NCBI RefSeq assembly: GCF_019931145.1
Contig: NZ_JAIOUV010000006.1
Location: 1 to 64,000, forward strand
Length of the DNA stretch: 64,000 bases
Reading direction: 5' to 3'
Origin: Marinicella meishanensis
GTDB taxonomy: Bacteria; Pseudomonadota; Gammaproteobacteria; Xanthomonadales; Marinicellaceae
The position numbers were made by a program, and so were the translations under genes. The notes under the pieces were generated by a model. The model did not search any database. It was not told the DNA's origin and saw nothing but the letters and a program-made list of their open reading frames with translations. Positions 34,423-42,776 of this stretch are shown piece by piece. Each line of letters begins with the position of its first letter. Position 1 is the stretch's first letter.

Positions 34423-35586
34423 ATGATCATGAAAAAACTGTTTTTGCAAGCTGGCATGTGGCTGTTGTTGGTCCATGGGGATGCCGCCAAGGCCCAAATG
34501 CCTGGAGCCTTTGAGTTACATAGTTTACCATGTGCAAGTCACACCATCTATTTGGACTTTAATGGTCATGTCACATCAGGAACTCCCTGGAATTCAAATT
34601 TCACTGGTGGCGCAGACTTCACCACGTTGGCTTGGAGTTTGGATGGCGACCGCACCACCTTCAATCAAACCGAGTTGGACACCATCCGGAATATTTGGTT
34701 GTCTGTGGCTGAAGATTTCTTGCCTTTTGCAGTCAATGTCACCACCGAACAGCCACCTGTGGCGGACTTGATTAACAGTGGCGGGGGTGATGAAAAGTGG
34801 GGTGTGCGGGTGGTGATTGGGCCAGAAGATTGGTACCCGGGTTCGGCTGGTGGGGTAGCATACCTCAGTTCTTGGAATTGGAACAGTGATACACCTGCCT
34901 ACGTGTTTAACACCTCACTGACCGGGATCCGTGAAGCAATCAGCCATTTCGTGGGCAGCACCTTGTCCCTGAGAATAGATGGTGACAATGTGGTGGCCTA
35001 TTATGCCGGACATGGCACTGGACCAACATCCTGGTCGACCATCAAAGGCGTGGGCTATTTTGTGAACCTGTCGCAATGGAGTCAGGGCGAATATCCCAAT
35101 GCCAACAACCAGGAAGATGACCTTGCCATCATCACCAGTGGCACTTGGGGTTTCGGTTACCGCCTGGATGACCATGGCGATGATGGCGCTTCAGCCACTC
35201 GAATCTTGGCAGATGAAGTCACCGGCATCATTGAACAAAACTCGGATGTCGACGTGTTTGAGTTGGTGACTGGCGGTGGTCTGGTCGACATAATGGTGCA
35301 AGCCCCACATCAATTTACCAACCTTGATGTGGCCATTGATTTGGTTGATGTGGCCACCGGAATGCTTGTTGCTTCAGACGATCCCTTGGACCTATTGGAT
35401 GCTGCCATCAGCACCAACCTGCCAGCTGGAGTCTATTGGTTGTTCGTTGATGGCGTGGGGCGACCCCAAAGTACCAGCGATCCCGATGACCATGGCTACA
35501 GTGATTATGGGTCACTAGGCGCATATGAGGTCTCTACCTCATTCACATCTGACATAATTTTCATGGATGATTTTGAAGCTGATTGA
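34423..35586 (+). CDS. Secreted metalloprotease homologue with degenerate zinc site
   Basis: A 387-residue exported protein (signal 'LFLQAGMWLLLVHGDAAKAQ'). The mature part matches a family of secreted zincins that carry HExxHxxGLxHDG and then 'YYxGHGxGxxSWxPIMG'. Here the first site reads 'ISHFVGSTLSLRIDG', so the Glu and both later His ligands are replaced (Phe, Ser and Ile), while the downstream 'YYAGHGTGPTSWSTIKGVGY' and 'QWSQGEYPNANNQEDDLAII' are conserved. The C-terminal half ('SDVDVFELVTGGGLVDIMVQ', 'LPAGVYWLFVDGVG') is a pre-peptidase-like beta domain. The end, 'DIIFMDDFEAD', carries the shared tail. The start is ATG 34423 or 34429 after GAGGGG. Probably a pseudoenzyme. Confidence 0.75.
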   Translation: MIMKKLFLQAGMWLLLVHGDAAKAQMPGAFELHSLPCASHTIYLDFNGHVTSGTPWNSNFTGGADFTTLAWSLDGDRTTFNQTELDTIRNIWLSVAEDFLPFAVNVTTEQPPVADLINSGGGDEKWGVRVVIGPEDWYPGSAGGVAYLSSWNWNSDTPAYVFNTSLTGIREAISHFVGSTLSLRIDGDNVVAYYAGHGTGPTSWSTIKGVGYFVNLSQWSQGEYPNANNQEDDLAIITSGTWGFGYRLDDHGDDGASATRILADEVTGIIEQNSDVDVFELVTGGGLVDIMVQAPHQFTNLDVAIDLVDVATGMLVASDDPLDLLDAAISTNLPAGVYWLFVDGVGRPQSTSDPDDHGYSDYGSLGAYEVSTSFTSDIIFMDDFEAD

Positions 35587-35630
35587 AGGCAAAAAAACCT
35601 AAATCCGGCAAGTTTCTGCCATGCAACCAC

Positions 35631-36782
35631 CTATTTCTTATTACCCTTGCTGAATGGGTAAAACAATTGTTGGAAAAAAGTACGGGGAATCCGTGGCACG
35701 GTGCCGTAGTGTGAGGGCCAGTGCTCTTTGGGCATGTGGTAGGTGTTGAACAATTTGTCGAACAGTGGGGTGTGTACCGAATAGTTGGTGTCGATGGCCG
35801 GTTTTTGAGAACTGTGGTGCCAGTGATGGAATTTCGGGGTGACCAGGATGTACTGCAGCGGGCCCAATGGGATGTTGACGTTGGCATGCACGTAGACTGC
35901 CTGGAAGGCCGCGAAAGACACGTATATGTCCAGTGCCGCTTTGTCCGGACCGATCAGATACAAGGGTACAATGGCGATGATGCGGTCAGAAAAGGTTTGC
36001 ACGATGTGGTTGCGGGAACCGGCCAGCCAGTCCATGTATTCCACAGAGTGGTGTACGGCGTGGATATTCCACAGGCTGGGTACTTCATGATACAGGCGGT
36101 GTGACCAGTACAACACAAAGTCGGCGGCCAACACCAGCATGATGACTTGAAGCCACAGGGGTTGGGATTGCACGAAGGCTTGCAGGTCGGCACTGATTGC
36201 CCACGAAAACACCTTGGTGAAAAAGTAGTTGGCCACCAGCAGCAACACAGTGATCAACAAATGGTTGACGATGAAGTAAATCATGTCCAGTTTCCATTCT
36301 GGCCGGGTGATGATTTGTTCGCGGTATTTGGGAAAGACTTTTTCGATGAAAATGAACACCGCAGCCGAGGCCACAAATGCCAGCAACAACCAATCCAAAC
36401 CGAACGACAGTTGACTCGGTTCCACCGGTCCGGTGGGGATGTGATAACCACCGAGGGCAAAGGCCAACAAGGTACACAAGACGCCGGTGGCACCCATCCG
36501 TTTGCGTTTGTTCAAAATAAAGGTCAACAACCCAAAGCCCAAAGAAATCCACATGCAATACATCAGCACGTCTTGTAAAAACTCGGCATCATAGGCCGCC
36601 CGCAAGTCAGCTGTGGTCAAGTAACTGGGGTATTGGTAGGCCAACACCGCCAACAAACTGATGATGCCCAAAAACATCGAGAGGTAGCCACTGATGCGGC
36701 CATCGCCGATGCGAAAAGCTTTGTCAGACAGGTCAGGTGTGACCCGTTTCTTGTATTCATATCCTTCAGATTCAAAACGCAT
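35631..36782 (-). CDS. Fatty acid hydroxylase / sterol desaturase family protein
   Basis: A 383-residue integral membrane oxygenase of the ERG3/hydroxylase type. Several transmembrane segments run between residues 35 and 230. The di-iron histidine boxes are visible in order: 'HRLYHE' (about 229), 'HAVHHS' (about 241), and 'HHWHHS' (about 320), matching HxxxH, HxxHH and HxxHH. These enzymes hydroxylate or desaturate lipid chains using O2. The substrate is unknown. It is on the opposite strand to the TonB receptor and next to an AraC regulator on the same strand, 146 bp upstream. Confidence 0.88.
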   Translation of the reverse strand: MRFESEGYEYKKRVTPDLSDKAFRIGDGRISGYLSMFLGIISLLAVLAYQYPSYLTTADLRAAYDAEFLQDVLMYCMWISLGFGLLTFILNKRKRMGATGVLCTLLAFALGGYHIPTGPVEPSQLSFGLDWLLLAFVASAAVFIFIEKVFPKYREQIITRPEWKLDMIYFIVNHLLITVLLLVANYFFTKVFSWAISADLQAFVQSQPLWLQVIMLVLAADFVLYWSHRLYHEVPSLWNIHAVHHSVEYMDWLAGSRNHIVQTFSDRIIAIVPLYLIGPDKAALDIYVSFAAFQAVYVHANVNIPLGPLQYILVTPKFHHWHHSSQKPAIDTNYSVHTPLFDKLFNTYHMPKEHWPSHYGTVPRIPRTFFQQLFYPFSKGNKK

Positions 36783-36928
36783 AAATAACTCCTTGGAAAC
36801 GGCAGACCCAGTTTAGCAATGATTACGCAGATTATCCAACTTTACTCAGGATTCAAACAGGTGACCGGGACGGGTGGTGGGGGGCTGATGTGATTTTGAT
36901 TTGCGGTCTTGGTGGGGCCTGTGGGAGA

Positions 36929-37840
36929 TTAATCGAAGTATTTGACCTCGCACTGCATGAAGCCCCTGATCAGGTGGTTCATTTGGAAAAACTTTTTGGG
37001 TGAGGGGTAATTCAAGTTGGTGAAGTCTTTGATCATGTGGCTTTCATCATAGTAGCCGGCATTGGCGGCCAATTCAGCCATACTGATGTTTTGGTTTTTG
37101 CGGTAGGTGTGCAACACCCGTTTGAAGCGGTAAATGTTTTTGATTTGAGAGATGTTGAGATTGAAGGAATTGCCGCAGAGCCTTTGCACGGTGCGTTTGG
37201 ACAAATTCATTTTGGCTTCCAACTGGTCCAGGTTGGGGTCGGTGGAAATCAAGGACAACAATTTATGCGCTTTGGTGTGATTGGGCACCTGGATGAATGG
37301 AATTGATCGATCCGATTGAGGAAAATTGATCTCGTTGGTGCCAATGTTGTCCAACATGAAGCGATAGATCAAGTCATCCTCTTGGGCTTGATCGAGGCGG
37401 TAAATGCCATCGGCAACTTCCTGCAACTGGGTGTGGTCAAAGGTGTGTCTGGATTTGAATCTGAAGTGGACCAGTTTACCTGGTTGAGGGCTGGACCATT
37501 GGCCAGCAGAGGGTTTGTTTTTGACCAAGTGCACCCGCGGTAATTGGAGTCGTTGTTGGTTGGGTGACTGGTAATAAACATCGCCTTCAATGATGATCGT
37601 GATCCACGATGAGATGTCCACACCATCCAGTCCAGAACAGGTGGTCTTGTCTTGTGAGGGTGAGAAAGATTGCACCAATGAATAATTGAAATGAGATTGA
37701 CTTTTCCTGGAATGGGAATAATGCGAGCAACTGCAGATGTTGATGCTGGGAATGTGCGAATTCGTCATTTCAATCGGGTTGCCAAAGGGTTGATGATTGG
37801 AAGGGTGTTGCCTGGTTTGGGTCATTTCAATTCGATTCAT
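36929..37840 (-). CDS. AraC-family transcription regulator
   Basis: A 303-residue protein with an AraC DNA-binding domain at about residues 195-295: 'LEAKMNLSKRTVQRLCG' (first HTH) and 'SMAELAANAGYYDESHMIKD' (second HTH), then 'NYPSPKKFFQMN'. The N-terminal part has a weak ligand-binding cupin-like region ('HLVKNKPSAGQWSSPQPGKL'). The start at 37840 may be too early; an ATG 24 codons in ('MTNSHIPSI') is also plausible. It is divergent from the TonB receptor, so it may control it or the hydroxylase gene downstream. Confidence 0.8.
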   Translation of the reverse strand: MNRIEMTQTRQHPSNHQPFGNPIEMTNSHIPSINICSCSHYSHSRKSQSHFNYSLVQSFSPSQDKTTCSGLDGVDISSWITIIIEGDVYYQSPNQQRLQLPRVHLVKNKPSAGQWSSPQPGKLVHFRFKSRHTFDHTQLQEVADGIYRLDQAQEDDLIYRFMLDNIGTNEINFPQSDRSIPFIQVPNHTKAHKLLSLISTDPNLDQLEAKMNLSKRTVQRLCGNSFNLNISQIKNIYRFKRVLHTYRKNQNISMAELAANAGYYDESHMIKDFTNLNYPSPKKFFQMNHLIRGFMQCEVKYFD

Positions 37841-38422
37841 TGATCCAAGATACCCAAAGTGGTCGCTCTTTTCATGGGTGGAAGGTCATCATTTGAATGG
37901 TTCAAAAAAGGCCTGATTTCAAAAGCTACGTCAAAATTAGTATTTTGCGTAACTTGGGCCCTGATTTCTTGTAAAAATGCGTCATTCCCACTCGCAGAAC
38001 GTCGCTATATGGTGGTTTCAGGGGGTATCTGGCAGATCCCATTCGCGGTTTTGTCGTGGTCCTTACATGCCACCGTGTTGGCTTCATCACGGCTTTATTT
38101 TTCCTGGCGAACAAGCCAGCTTTTTGGTGGCGGTAAGGGCACTGGAAGCGCCGCTGTAAAGTGGCTTCAGTGCTTGATTTACGGTGATCTTCGTGGGCTG
38201 TGTTGGTTGTCGTTCAATGGTTCATTACAGCGATTTTGAATCAACAATTTGGCCGTTGCTTTGGCTGCTGCCAGCTGGTTTCATGGGTTTGTTAATTTTT
38301 AGTGAATTTGACACATTTATACAATGCAGTGTTTGGGGCAAACCGTACCATGAGCTTCCTAAAGGATATGACAATTAATTTTATTGAGCCAACTCAAGGA
38401 TAACCATTTGGAGAACACATAA
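37841..38422. other. Long divergent intergenic region upstream of TonB receptor
   Basis: A 582-bp gap between the divergent AraC regulator and the TonB receptor genes. Short open frames here lack ribosome sites and protein-like composition, so I do not call them. It probably holds the promoters and regulator sites for both genes. I could not identify a consensus Fur box or a clean promoter by eye. Confidence 0.4.
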
Positions 38423-41020
38423 ATGAACATGAAACGTAATCCCATGACCGATGCCGTGCAAAAAGCATTGTTAACCGGTTTGATTGCTTCTTCTGCATTG
38501 GGAACCGTCGCTTTCGCCCAAGACAGCGACGACGAGTCAGTAGAAGAGCAGGGTAAGATCACGGTCACCGGTTCGCGCATCAAACGCTCAGACGTTGAAG
38601 GTGCATTGCCCATCACCGTCATCACCCGTGAACAAATCGAACTCAGTGGTGAGTCCAACGCCGCCGACTTCATCCGCAACCTGACTTTCAACAGTGCCGG
38701 TTCTTTCAGACCTCAGTCTGGTAGTTCGGCGCAAGGTGATTCGCAGGTGTCACTGCGGGCTTTGGGCTCTGGCCGGACATTGGTGTTGATTGACAACCGC
38801 CGTTTACCCACTTCGCCAACCACAGGATCTTCACAAAACTTGAGCACCTTACCCATGGGCGCGATTGAGCGCATTGAGGTGTTGACTGATGGTGCTTCAG
38901 CGATCTACGGTTCTGATGCAATCGGTGGGGTGATCAACGTCATCACCCGTGATGATTACCAAGGGGCTGAAATCATGTTGGGTGGGGCTGAAGTATCAAT
39001 TCCTGCCAACGGTGGTGAGCGTGAAGAAGGATCGATCGTATTCGGCGCCTCTTCGGACCGTTCCAGCTTGCTGGCTGGTGTGTCTTGGAACGACCGCGAA
39101 ATCATCTTTGCCCGAGACTTGCCTTGGACCCCAGCCGGTGCGTCCGTATACGGCAACAGTTTCACCACCATCACCGATGGGGCGGATAATTTTGACTGGA
39201 CCTCATTCATCACGGGTTGTGATTTCCCCGGCACGGGTTTCTATACGGTACCCAACAGCGCTGCGGTGAACCCACAACAAACCCGCTGTGCTTACAACTT
39301 CACATTGGTTTCTGCTGACGAAGCGTCTTCAGAAAATAAGTCGTTTTATGCCAAAGCCACGCATGAGATCAATGATTCTTGGGAATTGTGGGCCAACACC
39401 ACTTTCGCCCAAGCCGAATCTTTTGGCCGTTATGCTCCGGTTCCGGATTCATCATTCTTCTCCACGCCGTTAACGGCCAACAGCCCCAACAACCCAACCA
39501 ACCCCAACAGTGGTTTGTACGACCCATCTTTAGGTTTGGACCCACAAGCGGTTAACTGGTGGCACCGTTTCGATGCTTTGGGCAATCGCGATGACACCGT
39601 GACCAATCAGGTGTTGGATTTCTTGGTCGGAACCACCGGTCAAATCGGCAACGCCGAAGTTGAGTTTGGTCTGCGTCACACCGACAACCGAACCTCAACC
39701 GTGGGGCGCAATTACTTGTTGCGTTCGGCTGCTGCCAGTTTGATTGAGTCGGGTGCTTATGACCTGGCCAATCCTTATGCCAATCCTGAAAATGTGTTGA
39801 ATCAAATGCGCATCACCATTTTCCGTGATTCTAAATACGATCAAGACGAGCTGTTCGGTTCGGTGGCCTTTGATCTGTTCGACATGGACGGTGGCCCCGC
39901 TTCGCTGTACGTCGGTGCCGAGCACCGCAATGAAAAATACGCCGACTTGTACGATCCGCAATCTGAAGCGGGCCAAGTGGGTGGTTCTTCAGGCAACTCA
40001 GCGGCCGGTGACCGTGACGTGACCGCGGTGTTCTTCGAGGCTTTGTTCCCCGTAATGGACAACCTGGAAGTCAATGTGGCTGGTCGTTACGATGATTACT
40101 CAGACTTCGGTGACAACTTCGCACCCAAAGTGTCGCTGCGTTATCAACCACTGGACAACCTGACCCTGCGGGCTTCGTATGGCCAAGGTTTCCGGGCTCC
40201 AACGCTGGACATCTTGACGCAGAAAACCACGTTCTCTGCCACCACTGTGCGTGATCCGCAATCTTGTGTGAATCAAGGCCAACCGGCGACATGTTCACTG
40301 CAGATCAATGACTTCATCCAAGCCAACTCCTTGTTGCAACCAGAAGATTCTGACCAATGGTCGGTGGGTCTGGCTTACGAGCCATTTGATTGGTTCAACT
40401 TCACCTTGGATTACTACAACATTGAGATCACCAACCGGATACGTCAGTTCACGGCGCAAGCGGTCATCAACAATGAAATCAATGGCGTCAACAATCCACC
40501 AGGCTTGTTCTGTCAACGTTCACCAACCGGTTCCATCATTCAGTGTTTCACTGGTTTCGGTAACGACGGTGAAGTGGAAACCTCAGGTTTGGACTTGAAT
40601 GCCCGATTCAACTACGAGATTTTGGGTGGCAACATGACCACGCAATTCCAGCTGTCCCACATCCTGGACTTGTCGGTTGATGGCGGTCCTGAGTTGGCCA
40701 AATCTCCTGGTTTCCCAGAGCAAAGAGCGGTGTTGTCTAACCAATACTCTTATGGTGACTGGTCTTTGGCCTACAACATCAACTACATCGGTGACCAAGA
40801 CGCTGATGCCGCCAACTTGTCGGCGCCATCTTGGACCACCCATGATGTGCAGTTGAACTACCACGCCGCTTGGGATGGTCGCTTCACCGTGGGTGTGCGT
40901 AACGCCGGCGAGAAATTCCCACCGGTTAACCGGGGGGCCATCGGCAACCGTGATTATGACTTCAACTTGTATGATGGTTATGGTCGCGTGACCTACTTCA
41001 GATACACCCAAACGTTCTGA
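38423..41020 (+). CDS. TonB-dependent receptor
   Basis: An 865-residue outer-membrane transporter. The long signal peptide ends near 'LGTVAFAQD' (about 33). The plug domain has 'ITVTGSRIKRSDVEGALPIT', 'SLRALGSGRTLVLIDNRRL' and 'IYGSDAIGGVINVITRDDY'. The 22-strand barrel fills the rest and ends in 'RVTYFRYTQTF' with the terminal Phe needed for BamA. The 'GSRIKRSDVEG' start matches the large family of amino-acid or peptide receptors of Alteromonadales and Xanthomonadales. The substrate is unknown; the neighbouring secreted peptidases would fit peptide uptake, but that is inference. A GGAGA ribosome site precedes the ATG. Confidence 0.92.
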   Translation: MNMKRNPMTDAVQKALLTGLIASSALGTVAFAQDSDDESVEEQGKITVTGSRIKRSDVEGALPITVITREQIELSGESNAADFIRNLTFNSAGSFRPQSGSSAQGDSQVSLRALGSGRTLVLIDNRRLPTSPTTGSSQNLSTLPMGAIERIEVLTDGASAIYGSDAIGGVINVITRDDYQGAEIMLGGAEVSIPANGGEREEGSIVFGASSDRSSLLAGVSWNDREIIFARDLPWTPAGASVYGNSFTTITDGADNFDWTSFITGCDFPGTGFYTVPNSAAVNPQQTRCAYNFTLVSADEASSENKSFYAKATHEINDSWELWANTTFAQAESFGRYAPVPDSSFFSTPLTANSPNNPTNPNSGLYDPSLGLDPQAVNWWHRFDALGNRDDTVTNQVLDFLVGTTGQIGNAEVEFGLRHTDNRTSTVGRNYLLRSAAASLIESGAYDLANPYANPENVLNQMRITIFRDSKYDQDELFGSVAFDLFDMDGGPASLYVGAEHRNEKYADLYDPQSEAGQVGGSSGNSAAGDRDVTAVFFEALFPVMDNLEVNVAGRYDDYSDFGDNFAPKVSLRYQPLDNLTLRASYGQGFRAPTLDILTQKTTFSATTVRDPQSCVNQGQPATCSLQINDFIQANSLLQPEDSDQWSVGLAYEPFDWFNFTLDYYNIEITNRIRQFTAQAVINNEINGVNNPPGLFCQRSPTGSIIQCFTGFGNDGEVETSGLDLNARFNYEILGGNMTTQFQLSHILDLSVDGGPELAKSPGFPEQRAVLSNQYSYGDWSLAYNINYIGDQDADAANLSAPSWTTHDVQLNYHAAWDGRFTVGVRNAGEKFPPVNRGAIGNRDYDFNLYDGYGRVTYFRYTQTF

Positions 41021-41036
41021 TCAGGTTAGGTAAGCA

Positions 41037-41066
41037 GGGGTGAGGTGACTGATTCGCCTCACTCCC
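41037..41066 (+). terminator. Hairpin after TonB receptor gene
   Basis: GTGAGG (41040-41045) pairs with CCTCAC (41057-41062); outer GGG/CCC pairs extend it with one bulge. It starts 17 bp after the receptor stop. There is no T-run, so it may act as a weak or Rho-aided terminator or protect the mRNA 3' end. Confidence 0.4.
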
Positions 41067-41337
41067 ACAGGTTTGTGTCATCACTCGCTTTGATTAATAT
41101 GTTCTCTGTTAATTGTAGAAATTCCACTTCATAAAATTGCATCTATATAGTGAGTTTCAGGGTGATGACACATTTTTTTAAGCCAGTTGTTGATGATAAT
41201 CGATTGCATTGCCTTGAATTGGTCCGAATGCGTTGATATTCAAGTAATGGCTGGGGTTTGAATTATTTCGATTAAAAACGCCCAATCAACGTTAAAATAA
41301 GTCATGCATTGTTATCAGGTACGCAACAATTTTCAAC

Positions 41338-41646
41338 ATGAACTTATTACAAGCGACAACCATTGGTAAGTGTTTGTCTAATCAGACCCGCATTCAAATT
41401 TTGCTTTGGTTGAAAAAACCAGATCAGCATTTTCCACCACACCAAACCCTCAAACACTTTAATGACGGTGTATGTGTCAGTTATATCCAGGACAAGTCAG
41501 GACTGTCTCAGCCGACCATATCGACATACCTTGCCAACATGGAACAGTGTGGCTTGTTGACTTCGACCAGACATGGGAAATGGACTTATTTCAAAAGGAA
41601 TGAAGCAGTGATAAAAGCCTATGGAGAATTCTTGACGGCTGAATGA
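41338..41646 (+). CDS. ArsR-like helix-turn-helix regulator
   Basis: A 102-residue protein with a winged helix-turn-helix of the ArsR/SmtB type: 'IGKCLSNQTRIQILLWL' (helices 1-2), 'VSYIQDKSGLSQPTISTYLA' (recognition helix) and 'GLLTSTRHGKWTYFKRNE' (wing). No metal-binding cysteine cluster such as CxC is visible, so the effector is not obvious. It is followed by a GNAT and an SDR gene on the same strand (56 and 2 bp gaps), which may be its targets. Confidence 0.8.
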   Translation: MNLLQATTIGKCLSNQTRIQILLWLKKPDQHFPPHQTLKHFNDGVCVSYIQDKSGLSQPTISTYLANMEQCGLLTSTRHGKWTYFKRNEAVIKAYGEFLTAE

Positions 41647-41701
41647 GGCTTCATTATAATATAGACATATAGATATATTTCAATATAACTGACTTCCTCA
41701 T

Positions 41702-42133
41702 ATGTTAACTGTCCACCTGATCAATCCTTTAGAACACAAAAGAGCAGTTCTGAATTTGCTGCAACAATTGAATCCAGAAATGGCTTTCAGCTTAATTGAA
41801 GAAAGGCTGACCTCAATGGTTGAGTCGAATAATTATCTGTGTTTCGGTTTGTTTGAAGATGAACGCTTGATTGGCTTGTGCAGTGGTTGGAGCACAGTGC
41901 GGATTTATTGCGGCAAACAACTGGAATTGGATAATGTGATCGTCGATCAATCCCTCCAGTCAAAGGGTTTAGGGACATTTTTTATGCAAGCATTGAAACA
42001 GTGGACTGTTGAGAACAGTTATCAATCCATTGGTTTGAATACATATGTCACCAACAGCCAATCACACAAATTCTATTTGAATCAAGGGTTCACTATTTTG
42101 GGATTTCACTTCGAACATTTTTTACAGTCATGA
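41702..42133 (+). CDS. GNAT-family N-acetyltransferase
   Basis: A 143-residue protein with the GNAT fold: 'YLCFGLFEDERLIGLCSGW', 'LELDNVIVDQSLQSKGLGTF' (acetyl-CoA loop Q-S-K-G-L-G) and 'NSQSHKFYLNQGFTILGF' near the end. Typical length. It is distinct from the TacT-like toxin at 3267: it lacks the toxin-type N-terminus and has no antitoxin gene beside it. The substrate is unknown. It is two bases upstream of the SDR gene and likely in one operon with it. Confidence 0.8.
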   Translation: MLTVHLINPLEHKRAVLNLLQQLNPEMAFSLIEERLTSMVESNNYLCFGLFEDERLIGLCSGWSTVRIYCGKQLELDNVIVDQSLQSKGLGTFFMQALKQWTVENSYQSIGLNTYVTNSQSHKFYLNQGFTILGFHFEHFLQS

Positions 42134-42134
42134 C

Positions 42135-42737
42135 ATGAAAATTTTAATCATTGGTGGTGCTGGTACCATTGGAAAATACGTGACTGAGCACTTACAACAG
42201 GCTCATGAGGTATTGGTTGCAGGGCGTTCTGATCAACATTTGTATGTAGACATTGCTGACAGTTCCTCAATCCAGAAATTGTTGTCTGCAGTTGGCCCAT
42301 TGGATGCGATCATTTGTGTGGCAGGAGAAGCCAAATGGGACGATTTCGCCAAACTGTCAGCAGCAGATTATGACATTGGGCTGAGAAGCAAATTAATGGG
42401 GCAAGTTAATGTGGTCCGTTATGGGGTGCAGCACCTGAAACCTGGAGGTTCGATCACCTTAAGCACTGGCATATTGGCAGATGACCCGGTGAAAAAGACT
42501 GCCAGTGCTGCCATGGTCAATGGTGGAATTCACAGTTTTGTGCAAGCTGTGGCTTTAGAGCTTGGCTCCAAAGCCAGAATCAACGCGGTATCAGCCGGCG
42601 TGGTAGCGGCCTCCTACGAAAAATACCAAGCCTATTTTCCTGGTCATAACCCAGTGCCCATGCAAAAAGTGGTCAACGGCTACGTTCGCAGTGTCTTTGG
42701 TGCAGACTCAGGTAAAATCATACGCATCTATGAGTGA
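42135..42737 (+). CDS. Short-chain dehydrogenase/reductase, atypical active site
   Basis: A 200-residue Rossmann protein. The N-terminus 'MKILIIGGAGTIGKYVTEHL' binds NAD(P); 'LDAIICVAGEAKW' corresponds to the NNAG region. The active site normally has S-x10-12-Y-x3-K; here Ser is present in 'TLSTGIL', but the next region reads 'KKTASAAMVNGGIHSFV', so the Tyr and Lys are absent. I recall this as a recognised branch of small SDRs, so it is likely functional but with a different chemistry or role. It starts one base after the GNAT gene stop. Confidence 0.8.
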   Translation: MKILIIGGAGTIGKYVTEHLQQAHEVLVAGRSDQHLYVDIADSSSIQKLLSAVGPLDAIICVAGEAKWDDFAKLSAADYDIGLRSKLMGQVNVVRYGVQHLKPGGSITLSTGILADDPVKKTASAAMVNGGIHSFVQAVALELGSKARINAVSAGVVAASYEKYQAYFPGHNPVPMQKVVNGYVRSVFGADSGKIIRIYE

Positions 42738-42776
42738 TCGCAGTGAGAGTCCGCTGATGATGCCTGGGTCACGAAT

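Noticed and set aside
36147-36578. Plus-strand 143-codon frame opposite the hydroxylase gene
   Set aside because: Antisense shadow; rich in Gln/His as expected from the complement of a membrane-protein gene.
37859-38239. 126-codon frame upstream of the TonB receptor
   Set aside because: Composition is unlike a protein (Trp/Ser/Cys-rich mix), no ribosome site, in a divergent promoter region.
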